The notes: a model not told the origin generated them from the letters alone. Positions 10,336 through 18,962 are shown, counted from the first letter of the stretch. The stretch: DNA of 64,000 nucleotides from Desulfoscipio geothermicus (GCA_016841905.1 JAENYF010000005.1:1-64000); one strand, 5' to 3'. Program-made: numbers and translations.

Positions 10336-10481
10336 TCTTTATTTCCGTTCCATTCTGAAAAATATGCGTTAAAAATTTACGCCGCCCTGCTTGCCTGTTG
10401 AAAAAAATGTTAAAAAAGAGTAATATCAGGTAGGTAAAAGTTAATAGAACCAACGAAAGATGCCCGGAAAGGATATACAGC

Positions 10482-12260
10482 ATGGATAAAAACATGATTC
10501 GCAATTTAGCCATTATTGCCCACGTTGACCATGGTAAGACTACCCTGGTCGACGGGATGCTTAAGCAAAGCGGCGTTTTCCATGAAAAGCAGGTGGTAGA
10601 GGAACGTGTTATGGACCGCAACGATTTGGAGCGGGAGCGGGGCATCACAATTATGGCCAAGAATACAGCCGTGCAATACGGCCAATACAAATTAAACATC
10701 GTAGATACCCCCGGCCACGCCGACTTTGGCGGCGAAGTTGAGCGCATTGTTCAAATGGTGGACGGCGTACTGCTGCTGGTGGACGCCTTTGAAGGCCCTA
10801 TGCCCCAAACCCGTTTTGTACTGCGCAAAGCACTGGAGTCAGGTCTGGCGCCTATTGTGGTAATCAATAAAATTGACCGACTGCACGCCCGCCCCAAGGA
10901 AGTTATTGACGAGGTATTGGATTTATTTATTGAATTGGAGGCCAGCGATACGCAACTGGAATTCCCAGTAATTTTCACTAATGCCCGCGCCGGCACAGCC
11001 ACTTTAGACCCTGGTACCCCTGGGGCAGATTTAAAGCCGCTATTTGACATGATCGTAGAAAGAATTCCCGCCCCGATGGGAGGTCCTCAAGCCCCCCTAC
11101 AGCTGGGGGTCACCTTGATTGATTATGACATGTACGTGGGACGGCAAGCGGTAGGACGCATTCAAAACGGCACCATCAGACTCAAGCAGGATGTAGTCGT
11201 CATTAAGTCTGACGATGAAATTAAGCGCCAGCGTGTCTCAGGCTTATTTGTTTTTGGCGGGCTTAAGAAAGTACCTGTGGAGGAAGCTACTACAGGAGAC
11301 ATTGTTGTTGTAACCGGCCTTGAAGATATCAATGTCGGCAACACCATTGCTGACCCGGAAAACCCGGTGCCACTGAGCTTTATCAGCATTGACGAACCAA
11401 CTGTAGCAATAGCCTTCCACGTAAATAAAAGTCCATTTGCCGGTCGAGAGGGCACTTACGTAACCTCCCGCAAACTGGGTGAGAGGCTGTTTCGGGAGAT
11501 GGAATCAGATGTCAGTCTGCGTGTGGCTGCTTCTGAGACACCGGACACATTTCTGGTATCCGGCCGCGGAGAGCTACACCTTTCCATCTTGATCGAAAAC
11601 ATGCGCCGGGAGGGCTATGAGTTTGAAATATCCCGCCCACAGGTTGTAGAGCGGGTTATCAACGGGGTAAGGAGCGAACCGATTGAAGAATTAACCTTGG
11701 AGATCCCGGAAGATTATGTTGGCATTGTTATGGAGGGCCTGGGGCCCCGTAAAAGCGAAATTGTTGACATGCAGCACAAGGACAACGGGCAGGTACGTCT
11801 TGTCTTTCATATACCAACCAGGGGCTTGTTCGGCTACCGCTCCGAATATATGACCGATACCAAGGGGCTGGGTATTATGCACCATGCTTTTCACCATTAC
11901 GCGCCCTACCAGGGTGAAATTTTAACCCGCACCAGAGGATCACTGGTGGCCTTTGAAACCGGTGATTCTACCGCATACGGTTTAGAAAACGCCCAAGAGC
12001 GTGGTGAATTGTTTATCGGTCCCGGGGTGCCGATTTACCGGGGTATGGTCGTCGGTGAGAACTCCAGGCCAGGGGACCTGGTCATTAATGCCTGCAAGAA
12101 GAAACAACTGTCAAATATGCGCAGCTCTACTTCCGAGATGTCGACTAAGCTAACACCGCATCGGTTAATGAGTCTGGAACAATGCATGGAATTTATTACT
12201 GACGATGAGCTATTGGAGGTAACCCCAAAATCACTGCGTATGCGCAAACAATCAGTGTAA
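10482..12260 (+). CDS. typA: Translational GTPase TypA/BipA
   Basis: 592 residues, close to the usual length of about 610. Ribosome-associated GTPase acting in 50S assembly and stress or cold adaptation. G1 AHVDHGKT, the switch region RGITI, G3 DTPGH and G4 NKID are all visible, followed by the beta-barrel domain and the TypA-specific C-terminal domain ([22 protein letters not shown]). The ATG lies about 10 bases after AAAGGA. Flanked by its own promoter region and a hairpin; no operon partner. Confidence 0.97.
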   Translation: MDKNMIRNLAIIAHVDHGKTTLVDGMLKQSGVFHEKQVVEERVMDRNDLERERGITIMAKNTAVQYGQYKLNIVDTPGHADFGGEVERIVQMVDGVLLLVDAFEGPMPQTRFVLRKALESGLAPIVVINKIDRLHARPKEVIDEVLDLFIELEASDTQLEFPVIFTNARAGTATLDPGTPGADLKPLFDMIVERIPAPMGGPQAPLQLGVTLIDYDMYVGRQAVGRIQNGTIRLKQDVVVIKSDDEIKRQRVSGLFVFGGLKKVPVEEATTGDIVVVTGLEDINVGNTIADPENPVPLSFISIDEPTVAIAFHVNKSPFAGREGTYVTSRKLGERLFREMESDVSLRVAASETPDTFLVSGRGELHLSILIENMRREGYEFEISRPQVVERVINGVRSEPIEELTLEIPEDYVGIVMEGLGPRKSEIVDMQHKDNGQVRLVFHIPTRGLFGYRSEYMTDTKGLGIMHHAFHHYAPYQGEILTRTRGSLVAFETGDSTAYGLENAQERGELFIGPGVPIYRGMVVGENSRPGDLVINACKKKQLSNMRSSTSEMSTKLTPHRLMSLEQCMEFITDDELLEVTPKSLRMRKQSV

Positions 12261-12284
12261 ACCTATAAGCAAACATTAAAGACA

Positions 12285-12319
12285 GCAGCAGGTATCTTTT
12301 CGCAAAAGATACCTGCTGC
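12285..12319 (+). terminator. typA: Perfect 16-bp hairpin after typA
   Basis: GCAGCAGGTATCTTTT / AAAAGATACCTGCTGC with a 3-base loop CGC. No T run follows on either strand, so it may act as an mRNA 3'-end stabiliser or a weak terminator between the convergent genes. Confidence 0.6.
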
Positions 12320-12366
12320 ATAGAAACATAACCACATTAACACCATGCCAAGCTGTTATTGTGACA

Positions 12367-13095
12367 CTACTTTTCACTACTTCTGGTTATACCGTCCATA
12401 ATCGTTTCCAGGCAATACCGAGCGGCTTCAGCACCACTTTCTAGAAGCGCGATAAACTCCTCGGAAGTAAGCCCAAGATCTGCCGGCTGCAGGCGCACAT
12501 CCTCCATTAACAGGGTCAGTGCCCGCGGGTCACAGGCGAGTTCACTAATAATCGACTTCGCCAATTCCGGGTCGGCCAAAGTCTGGGAAATTTCCAACAC
12601 CCGGTGGCCTCCCCCTGGACCACACAGACAGCGCACCCAGGCTTCCGCTGCGGCACCAAGGGTATCTTCCATCAATGCCTCCAGCATGGCAGCACTCTCC
12701 CACACCTGGCTGCCAGACACTGTATTTAATACCACCCGGGCCTTTTTACCAACCGCTCGTCTTTTCACCTGCAGCAACCCAGAAAACAACCACTTTAAAT
12801 CGCTAAATTCGCCAATATCTGGCAGCCACCTGGCCATAGCACTGTGCAATAAATTAAGGGCAGCGCCATACTCCTCTCTAACTAGTAAATCTCCCCACAG
12901 CTTGTCCCTGTCTGCACAAGCGCTAATCGATACTACTTGCTTTTTTAAAGAAAGCTGGGACAACAACAGTAAGATTTCAACCCTTTCCTCGAAAACACCG
13001 GGTCCCTCCGCTAATCCAGCCCATTGCTTCACTAACCAAGGCTGTTCAACTAATTGATGTTTGTCAATTAGTCGCCATTCGTCTTTAACAAGCAT
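12367..13095 (-). CDS. Hypothetical helical protein
   Basis: 242 residues, soluble, predicted almost entirely alpha-helical with many Leu and Ala repeats, somewhat like helical-repeat scaffolds. No motif I recognise. ATG start with a GGAAGG-type site a few bases upstream. It is followed on the opposite side by the convergent typA and lies downstream of the DUF523 gene on the same strand. Codon use looks ordinary and the full-length frame makes it a real gene; function unknown. Confidence 0.65.
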   Translation of the reverse strand: MLVKDEWRLIDKHQLVEQPWLVKQWAGLAEGPGVFEERVEILLLLSQLSLKKQVVSISACADRDKLWGDLLVREEYGAALNLLHSAMARWLPDIGEFSDLKWLFSGLLQVKRRAVGKKARVVLNTVSGSQVWESAAMLEALMEDTLGAAAEAWVRCLCGPGGGHRVLEISQTLADPELAKSIISELACDPRALTLLMEDVRLQPADLGLTSEEFIALLESGAEAARYCLETIMDGITRSSEK

Positions 13096-13144
13096 TTAGA
13101 ACTTCCTTCCCTCGACCAATTTTCCAAGCTAAAGGTTAAAAAAC

Positions 13145-13657
13145 TTATACTCTTAACCAGTCACGCAGGCATATAACCGGCGGCTTCCCGGTAGTACACT
13201 TATTCCTCAGCACACTATAGCTTTCCTCCGAGCACACCCGAATACCCTCCCTCATCAAAAGTGCCGCGGTACAGCCACAACCGGGAATCCTGTGGTCAGT
13301 AAAAGTGCCGTCATAAATCATCTTACTGCCACAAGATGGGCTGCGTTCCTTTAAAATGGCCATGCATGCACCATATTGTTGGGCCACTACCAGTACCTCT
13401 GCAGCTCCACACATAAAGGCAGCCGTGTTATCCGCACCCTGGTTGGTTTTCACCTGGGCCTTGCCATCTAGCACATCAAAGCCGTTACCGCCCTTTATTT
13501 CACTAGGAACCCTAGGAACAGGCAAGCCTCCCAGCACCTCCGGACAAACAGGTATAGCCAGCCCCTCCTCCACCAACTGGCGCAGCGTGGGGTAATCGAA
13601 GCCATCACCGGTATACCGGCACTTTTCGCCAACTAAGCAGGCACTAATAATTATCAT
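13145..13657 (-). CDS. DUF523 family protein
   Basis: 170 residues. It matches the DUF523 (YbbK-like) family: N-terminal SACLVGEKCRYTG, VCPEVLGGLPVPR, then ERSPSCGSKMIYDG and GCGCTAALL. The conserved cysteines suggest metal or Fe-S binding; the biochemical role is unknown, though related domains are implicated in thiouracil desulfuration. I start at the ATG at 13657, which follows AAAGGAGGT by about a dozen bases; a GTG three codons upstream sits closer to that site and is possible, while the 13699 start would include the ribosome site in the protein. Confidence 0.88.
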   Translation of the reverse strand: MIIISACLVGEKCRYTGDGFDYPTLRQLVEEGLAIPVCPEVLGGLPVPRVPSEIKGGNGFDVLDGKAQVKTNQGADNTAAFMCGAAEVLVVAQQYGACMAILKERSPSCGSKMIYDGTFTDHRIPGCGCTAALLMREGIRVCSEESYSVLRNKCTTGKPPVICLRDWLRV

Positions 13658-13726
13658 TCGAAACACCTTACCTCCTTTCCCCGCTGCTTTACCAGTCACA
13701 CTACTGTTCCGGTGCAGACTTAATGT

Positions 13727-13978
13727 TTAATTGACTTGGTATTTATCTACTAGCCTTATTTTTTCCCGACGGGACAGCTTTTTGATGGCTATTTCCCTCT
13801 TCAGCGAACTGCTTTTATCCGGCAGCACCTCATAGTATACCAGTTCCACCGGCAAGCGAGCTCTGGTATATTTACTGCCCTGCCCTTGGTTATGCTTATG
13901 CAGCCGCCTGACCAGGTCTGTAGTATAACCGGTATAATAAGTTCCGTCAGCACAGATTAGTATATAAACATAATACAT
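13727..13978 (-). CDS. GIY-YIG nuclease superfamily protein (UPF0213/YhbQ-like)
   Basis: 83 residues, the normal size for this single-domain group. The GIY-YIG core is MYYVYILICADGTYYTGYTT, followed by the catalytic Arg helix DLVRRLHKHNQG and a late Glu in LKREIAIKKLSR. Family members bind or nick DNA; the physiological role is not settled. ATG start with AAAGG upstream. Confidence 0.9.
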   Translation of the reverse strand: MYYVYILICADGTYYTGYTTDLVRRLHKHNQGQGSKYTRARLPVELVYYEVLPDKSSSLKREIAIKKLSRREKIRLVDKYQVN

Positions 13979-14084
13979 TAATTGTACCTTTCACAAACAA
14001 AATCATTACCCCAAACAGATAAAAACTACTGTTATTAATAAAAATATTAACATAAGCTATAAATTTAATACTAGATATTCATTT

Positions 14085-14123
14085 CCTCCTATGGTAATAT
14101 ATTACATATATTACCATAGGAGG
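14085..14123 (+). promoter_or_regulatory. Perfect 18-bp hairpin burying a ribosome binding site
   Basis: CCTCCTATGGTAATATAT (14085-14102), loop TAC, and its exact reverse complement (14106-14123). The right arm contains the ribosome site of the next gene (GGAGG, 14119-14123; GGAGGT with the next base), and the left arm supplies a full anti-Shine-Dalgarno CCTCC. If transcribed, the leader would hide the ribosome site seven bases before the ATG at 14131. As DNA it is also a 39-bp palindrome that a dimeric repressor could bind. Confidence 0.8.
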
Positions 14124-14130
14124 TGGTCAG

Positions 14131-14433
14131 ATGATTGATATGGTGGAAGATTATATTGAATATGATATTTCCCCCCTTACGCCTGCACTAAATGAATTCA
14201 GCGAATATGTCCAGCAGGTATTGGCCGGCATTAACCATACTGAGCTGAACGACCGCATCATGCTGGAAGCAAGCATATACGGCAACTTGATCCAGACCCT
14301 GGACAAACATGGACTGCGCACCTTTGGCCTGGCAACAGCCATAAAAAAGTACTATAGTTATTTTGTGGTTGAGGTTTTAGTTAATTGTCCTGAACCTAAA
14401 ACCATACTGGAGGTAAAAATTCCCGTCTATTAA
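14131..14433 (+). CDS. Hypothetical 100-residue protein under a hairpin leader
   Basis: 100 residues, acidic N-terminal half (MIDMVEDYIEYDISPLTPAL), soluble, mixed helix and strand, no known motif. The start is set by GGAGGT seven bases upstream, which lies inside a perfect hairpin, so expression is probably controlled at translation or by an operator. No partner gene is nearby: the GIY-YIG gene diverges on one side and the other side is empty for about 450 bases. Function unknown; the regulated leader argues that it is a real gene. Confidence 0.65.
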   Translation: MIDMVEDYIEYDISPLTPALNEFSEYVQQVLAGINHTELNDRIMLEASIYGNLIQTLDKHGLRTFGLATAIKKYYSYFVVEVLVNCPEPKTILEVKIPVY

Positions 14434-14888
14434 CAAAATCGCTGCCCAAGTCAGGGGTGGAATTCGACCGTTCATATGTATTACGCTAATTACTTACTAC
14501 TCGCAGCGCTTAATTCCTTCCTTGCTAAACAATTAATGAGCGGCAAAACAACTGCTCCCAATAAATTCCCTGACTATGGAATTTACCTGGTACTTCCTCC
14601 GCGGATAAGGGTAGAAAACAGCCTAACAGGCGTTTAAACGCTACACCATTGCAAATTCGCGGTTTTCTGCCCAGTTTAAATACTTTACCCCAGTTACTCA
14701 TATGTACACAATAGCATAGTGTTATAAATACTTTAATAAATGCCCAACCTGTAAATTTATCCAAATAAGCTAGTTGGCATAACTGAATTTCATAAATATT
14801 ATTCAATGCCTTAATAATAATATTTATTCTAAATAAAGTTCGCCACTATGATGATAGTCATTGTTTACTAGCACGATGTCTTAAAAGC
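14434..14888. other. Intergenic region, no gene supported
   Basis: About 450 bases. A 93-codon open frame on the minus strand (14525-14806) is present but has only a weak ribosome site and odd, cysteine-rich composition, so I do not call it. No RNA gene recognised. Confidence 0.5.
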
Positions 14889-14925
14889 AAAAAAGCCCCC
14901 TATCCGAATGTAGGTGAGCTTTTTT
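14889..14925 (-). terminator. Terminator after the NlpC/P60 gene
   Basis: AAAAAAGC with CCCCTA pairs imperfectly with TAGG and GCTTTTTT; read on the minus strand it ends in a T run. Confidence 0.65.
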
Positions 14926-14974
14926 ATATGATCGTTCTTAATGATTAATCATGGTTACACTGTTCAGCAATGTT

Positions 14975-15646
14975 CTATGAAGGAATGACCCTTGCATAAC
15001 CCAAAAAATGCTCTTTCCAATAGGGATCATATACCGATGCAATAGCCACTCCCCTGCTGGAGGTGGCACTGATAAACTTATCACCGCCCAAGTAAATGCC
15101 AACGTGCGATATGTAACTACCTGTTTTAAAAGCCACTAAATCACCAGGTTTGGTTTCACTTGTTGTTACAGCCTGACTTACGTTGTACTGTTCAGCAGCA
15201 GTTCGGGGCAAATTAATGTTAAAGTGGGCAAATACGTATTTTGTAAAGCCAGAACAATCAAAACCGCTAGGCGACATACCTGCAGAGACATATGGTACAC
15301 CAATAAAAGTTTTGGAGTAATCAATCAGTTCAGCGACACGGCCGCTACTTCTTGATACGGTTTGGACCGAATTCGCCTGGCTTGTCCAGGTGGATGGCTT
15401 AGCCTGCATAGTACCCGCACCAGAAGATACCAGTAATCGTTGACCCGGATGAATAGTATTAGAAGTCATACCATTCGAGAACATAATGTTTTCCACCGAT
15501 GTGCTGTACATCCTGGAAATTCTCCAGAGGTTGTCTCCTTGGTTAACAGTGTAATAAGTATCCGCAGAAGATATACCTGGTGACACAAGTAAAGATGCAC
15601 CGAGCGCAATTGAAGTAAAAAACAACTTAGTCTTCCGCTTTGACAT
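14975..15646 (-). CDS. Secreted LysM - NlpC/P60 cell-wall hydrolase
   Basis: 223 residues. A signal peptide (1-28, cleavage near SSA-DT), LysM (about 31-74) and a C-terminal NlpC/P60 domain (about 105-223) of the D,L-endopeptidase type that cuts peptidoglycan stems. Catalytic Cys131 (FDCSGF) and His181 (SHVGIY) are present; the third catalytic position, often His in FIHAS, reads FISAT here (Ser193). A c-di-AMP riboswitch precedes the gene, as is common for wall hydrolases, linking expression to turgor and wall homeostasis. Start ATG with GTGAGG upstream. A terminator follows. Confidence 0.93.
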   Translation of the reverse strand: MSKRKTKLFFTSIALGASLLVSPGISSADTYYTVNQGDNLWRISRMYSTSVENIMFSNGMTSNTIHPGQRLLVSSGAGTMQAKPSTWTSQANSVQTVSRSSGRVAELIDYSKTFIGVPYVSAGMSPSGFDCSGFTKYVFAHFNINLPRTAAEQYNVSQAVTTSETKPGDLVAFKTGSYISHVGIYLGGDKFISATSSRGVAIASVYDPYWKEHFLGYARVIPS

Positions 15647-15659
15647 GGTGCCTCACTTT

Positions 15660-15775
15660 CCACACCTACGAGGTTAGCTGACGGGTTAGGACCGAAGTGT
15701 TAGCCCCATGCTAATTGCATTTCACCCCAAAATGGTTCCCCCGCTTCCCAAATGAGAATTCGGTGACAAAATATT
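15660..15775 (-). ncRNA. Cyclic di-AMP riboswitch (ydaO/yuaA type)
   Basis: Read on the minus strand the leader contains the family hallmarks in order: an ACCGAATTC segment, GCGGGGGAACCATTTTGGGG, TGAA, then CCGTCAGCTAACCTCGTAGG just before the coding region. These match the conserved core of the ydaO/yuaA c-di-AMP riboswitch. In known members c-di-AMP binding turns transcription off; genes controlled include wall hydrolases and K+ transporters, which fits the NlpC/P60 gene starting at 15646. The exact ends are approximate. Confidence 0.92.
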
Positions 15776-15951
15776 ATTCGCCTCCCTAATTTAGGCTCGC
15801 GATGTAATTTTATGTATTATTCTTTAATAAGTCAAACAACAAAAATGCTCAATTTGCCAAAATATCTCGAGATTATTACATCATGAGTCCTTGTTTAGCC
15901 TTTTAAATAATTAATAGTCCGAAAGTTTAGTTAATCCTGTGTGCGGCTTAA

Positions 15952-16494
15952 TTAAAGACCAAAGTCAGCCGCAGTAAACACAGGCTCTACGCGAACGTTC
16001 ATCTCTTCCAAGGCTTGGGTACCACCTTCCAACCTGTCCACCAGGGCAATAGCCTTGACTACCTCACAACCCATTTCCCGCACAGCCTGCACCGCCTGGA
16101 TTATTGATCCCCCAGTCGTTAGGACATCATCAACAATTACAACCCGTTGGCCAGGTTTAAGGGGCGGTCCCTCGATTTGCTGTTTGGTGCCATGTTGTTT
16201 AGCTTCTTTACGCACAATAAATAAAGACAGGTCGAGACCACGACGGTAAGCCTCCGGTCCCAGGGCACCCACAATGGGATCTGCACCCATGGTCAAGCCG
16301 CCCACAGCCCCAATATTTTCGTTTTCGAGCATATCACAGATGATTTGGGCAATTAAATAAGCACCCCGGGGGGTAAGGGAAACCTTCCGGCCATCAAAAT
16401 AATAATTACTGGTTTTCCCGGAAGAAAGTACTACCGGCCGGCGTTCAAAAGCCTGGGTATCCAATAACTCTTTAAGCGCCTGACGATTATCCAT
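15952..16494 (-). CDS. pyrE: Orotate phosphoribosyltransferase
   Basis: 180 residues, typical length. Converts orotate and PRPP to OMP in pyrimidine synthesis. The PRPP-binding motif VVIVDDVLTTGGS is present, with the SSGKTSNYYFDGRK N-terminal segment and the flexible-loop RKEAKQHG. I start at the ATG at 16494, preceded by GGAGGTG; longer frames run into the neighbouring gene. It overlaps the end region of the DUF763 gene's ribosome-site spacing (17 bases apart), suggesting co-transcription. The other pyr genes are not in this window. Confidence 0.95.
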   Translation of the reverse strand: MDNRQALKELLDTQAFERRPVVLSSGKTSNYYFDGRKVSLTPRGAYLIAQIICDMLENENIGAVGGLTMGADPIVGALGPEAYRRGLDLSLFIVRKEAKQHGTKQQIEGPPLKPGQRVVIVDDVLTTGGSIIQAVQAVREMGCEVVKAIALVDRLEGGTQALEEMNVRVEPVFTAADFGL

Positions 16495-16510
16495 ATCGAG
16501 CACCTCCAGT

Positions 16511-17611
16511 TTAATGTGTAAAGTTTTTTTGCAAAACTGCCAGGCGGCGCAGAGCATCCATTTTATCTCTTTCGCCAACCCGCACCCGCCGCAGGGCTGT
16601 TTCCAGCATATCTATGGAGAGGTCGTAATTGTTGCGATCCACCGGGTAAGGGTGGCCATCTTTACCCCCGTGGGCAAAAGAATAGCGCACCGGGTCCTTC
16701 AAGCTGGCCTTAACTCCGTAGACTACTTCACCAACCAAGGCAAAAGCCCGCACGGTCGCCGGTCCGACCCCCTGGACAGTCAGTAGCTGCTCATAGCTCT
16801 GCGGAGCCAGTTCATACAGTTGACGCAAGGTTTTTTCGATACGTCCTGCCTGAGGCACCGGGTGAGCAGCAGGTAAATCTAATCTGGCCAATTGCTCCCG
16901 GGGTAGCGCTGCAATCTTTTTTAAGGACGAGATAATCTTTTCCGGCTTCTCTTTAGTTTGGAAAACCGATACGTTGCGAGCCTGATCACTTTCCCGAGCC
17001 ACCATATTGAGCACCTTAAACCCATTCTGGCCACAAACAGCAGCATGCGGCTCTTCGACATAACTACGCAAATTGTCGCTCAGCCAGTGATAACGCCTTG
17101 CCCAGCCACTTTGCCCATCCATGCCCTGTTGAACTACCGCCCAGCTCCCGTCACCAGTAAACATAAAAAAATGCTGGTAAATTTGATAGCCATCCTGCAC
17201 CGCCGCCGAATCAACCTTGGCACTCATCCGGCTAGCATACTGCAAATCGGCCACATTGTCCGGCAGTGCATACCGGTCGGTATAAGCAGCTATTTCTAAG
17301 GGTGTTTTCCGTGACGTCATTGCCTTGCCTCCGGCAAAAAATATACCGACATCCTTTTGACGATCAGCCATACCTTGCTTTAAGGCGCCACAAAGCACCG
17401 TGGTCAGCCCGGATGAATGCCAGTCAAAGCCCACTACACAACCAAAAGCCTGAAACCAAAAAGGATTAGACATGCGGCTCAGCACTTCCCGCGGCCCGAA
17501 CTCCTCCACCACTGCCTCAACAATAGCCGCGCTTAGACGTACCATGCGCTCAAAAAGCCACCGGGGACAATGATGTCCATGTAAAGGTAAGTTAGCTATA
17601 CCGGTTCGCAT
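16511..17611 (-). CDS. DUF763 domain protein
   Basis: 366 residues. The N-terminus MRTGIANLPLHGHHCPRWLF and the downstream GFDWHSSGLTTVLCGALKQG are characteristic of DUF763, a family common in thermophiles and archaea. Near residues 270-300 a helix-hairpin-helix-like segment (LLTVQGVGPATVRAFALV) suggests nucleic-acid contact. Function is unknown; a DNA-related role is inference. It lies 17 bases upstream of pyrE on the same strand. Confidence 0.85.
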   Translation of the reverse strand: MRTGIANLPLHGHHCPRWLFERMVRLSAAIVEAVVEEFGPREVLSRMSNPFWFQAFGCVVGFDWHSSGLTTVLCGALKQGMADRQKDVGIFFAGGKAMTSRKTPLEIAAYTDRYALPDNVADLQYASRMSAKVDSAAVQDGYQIYQHFFMFTGDGSWAVVQQGMDGQSGWARRYHWLSDNLRSYVEEPHAAVCGQNGFKVLNMVARESDQARNVSVFQTKEKPEKIISSLKKIAALPREQLARLDLPAAHPVPQAGRIEKTLRQLYELAPQSYEQLLTVQGVGPATVRAFALVGEVVYGVKASLKDPVRYSFAHGGKDGHPYPVDRNNYDLSIDMLETALRRVRVGERDKMDALRRLAVLQKNFTH

Positions 17612-17655
17612 TTATCTATCCCCCTGATCAAACCATTTACAACCGGTTTAAAGTA

Positions 17656-17961
17656 TTATTCTTTCATGACTACAAAAATAGCTGCTTCCTTAGGATCAAA
17701 CCTGGCCTCATAATTACCCTTCTTACCTTCAAGATCAAAAAACTTAAAGATACCCCGTGCTCCGATTTTATTGTTATTGATCAACAGCCCGCCATCGTCT
17801 ACCGCTTTTATCCTTAATTGCTGAGTATCCCTGTCATAAGCTACCTCAACCCGGTCACCACTAAGTTTACCGGCTAGTTTTACTCCTAATCTAATATGAT
17901 GTTTAGTGAAGGCAACCACATCTTCTTTAGACGACCTTGGTTTATAAACCTCAAAAGCCAA
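17656..17961 (-). CDS. Hypothetical 101-residue protein
   Basis: Small soluble protein, basic N-terminal half (SSKEDVVAFTKHHIRLGVKLAGKL) followed by predicted beta strands and an acidic-aromatic tail. TTG start with AGGAGGCG at good spacing. It lies upstream of the DUF763 gene on the same strand and may share its transcript. I recognise no family; function unknown. Confidence 0.65.
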   Translation of the reverse strand: MAFEVYKPRSSKEDVVAFTKHHIRLGVKLAGKLSGDRVEVAYDRDTQQLRIKAVDDGGLLINNNKIGARGIFKFFDLEGKKGNYEARFDPKEAAIFVVMKE

Positions 17962-18120
17962 AACAAACGCCTCCTAACATCTAATTCGATTTTATTTATT
18001 GCCTCTAACTTATATATATATAATCTTATTATTTATTATTAATAAATATTATCACAAAAACAACCATACATGAAACGCATTTCACTTAATTCACCTAACA
18101 TATTAGTTTAAAAACATAAA

Positions 18121-18141
18121 GATCCTGCATCATGCAGGATC
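18121..18141 (-). terminator. Orphan hairpin in intergenic region
   Basis: GATCCTGCATCATGCAGGATC palindromic stem-loop (9-bp stem). On the minus strand it is followed by TTTATGTTTTT, terminator-like. It does not directly follow a gene on that strand, because the SASP gene already has its own terminator at 18267. Confidence 0.4.
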
Positions 18142-18266
18142 CCAATAATCATTTCTAATTACTTAATAAAATTCACATAAATAATTTATAACTGGGCATG
18201 CATAAATTCCAGGGTAATGCAAAAAATATTTTAAACGAGCCGGAAATATGTTTAATCTTAGTGAAT

Positions 18267-18299
18267 AAAAAAACCGGCCTGGTGATGGCCGGTTTTTTT
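18267..18299 (-). terminator. Terminator after the SASP gene
   Basis: AAAAAAACCGGCC / GGCCGGTTTTTTT with a 7-base loop: a strong stem with T runs on both strands. Confidence 0.9.
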
Positions 18300-18304
18300 A
18301 TTCC

Positions 18305-18559
18305 TTAGGGAGTAGGCTGCTGGTTGGTTACCTGCGGAGTGGGGGGTTGTTGCCCCTGAGCCAAGCTTTGTTCATAAGCGGCAACCATTTTCTTAACCAT
18401 GTTACCGCCAACAGCGCCGTTCATCCGTGAAGGTAAGTCACCAAGATAACCCTGGTAGTTGGGAATGCCTAATTCGGCAGCAGTTTCATATTTAAATTGA
18501 TCCATAGCATTAGCTGCCTGCGGTATCAGTTTCCTGTTCCTGTTTTGTCCTTGTGCCAA
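18305..18559 (-). CDS. Alpha/beta-type small acid-soluble spore protein
   Basis: 84 residues. DNA-coating protein of dormant spores that protects DNA from UV and other damage and is degraded at germination. The two family signatures are present: KYETAAELGI (GPR protease region, EIA-like) and GNMVKKMVAAYEQSLA, with GYLGDLPSRMNGAVGG between. The C-terminal tail is rich in Gln and Pro, longer than usual. TTG start with GAGGAGGT. Single gene, probably forespore sigma-G controlled (known of the family). Direct evidence of a sporulating lineage. Confidence 0.96.
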   Translation of the reverse strand: MAQGQNRNRKLIPQAANAMDQFKYETAAELGIPNYQGYLGDLPSRMNGAVGGNMVKKMVAAYEQSLAQGQQPPTPQVTNQQPTP

Positions 18560-18830
18560 AATTAAAACCTCCTCGTAAAATATTTTTTATTTATTGGTGA
18601 TGTCTTTATAATGCCCGCCATAACTCCGAGTATGTGTGACACTATTTAGTGACACAGGAACAAAAAAAACAAGTTACTACTTAGCAACTTGTTTTTGATT
18701 TATTTAACAATTTACAATCAATTTACAAGATAACAATAACGGCTGATTAGGAAACCGGGTGATAGTTAAAAGCAATTATATTAACCGTAACAAAAGGTTT
18801 TCTACACACCTAACTGGATAAAAAACAAGT
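18560..18830. other. Intergenic region between SASP gene and tRNA cluster
   Basis: About 270 bases without a coding frame. It contains the hairpin at 18665-18696. The part nearest the SASP gene should hold its promoter. Confidence 0.5.
18665..18696. terminator. Orphan bidirectional hairpin
   Basis: AAAAACAAGTT / AACTTGTTTTT with a 10-base loop; a T run follows on both strands. It follows no annotated gene. Confidence 0.5.
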
Positions 18831-18853
18831 CCCCGTGATGATTAATCACGGGG
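18831..18853 (-). terminator. Terminator of the tRNA cluster
   Basis: CCCCGTGAT / ATCACGGGG with a 5-base loop, beginning 6 bases after the tRNA-Lys 3' end; on the minus strand it is followed by ACTTGTTTTTT. Confidence 0.85.
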
Positions 18854-18859
18854 CTTTTC

Positions 18860-18935
18860 TGGTGACCCAGCCGCGACTCGAACGCGGGACACCCTGATTA
18901 AAAGTCAGGTGCTCTACCAACTGAGCTAATAGGTC
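18860..18935 (-). tRNA. tRNA-Lys (anticodon UUU)
   Basis: Cloverleaf folded by eye: D arm TAGCTCAGTTGGTAGAGC, anticodon loop CTTTTAA in stem CCTGA...TCAGG, T arm CCGCG TTCGAGT CGCGG, and an encoded CCA. The acceptor pair 7-66 is a T-C mismatch and 5-68 is a wobble pair. Last gene of a three-tRNA cluster. Confidence 0.93.
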
Positions 18936-18962
18936 ATATGCAACCGCTAATAGCGATTGCTT

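Noticed and set aside
14525-14806. 93-codon open frame on the minus strand
   Set aside because: Cysteine- and tryptophan-rich composition, weak ribosome site, no neighbour or motif; likely chance.
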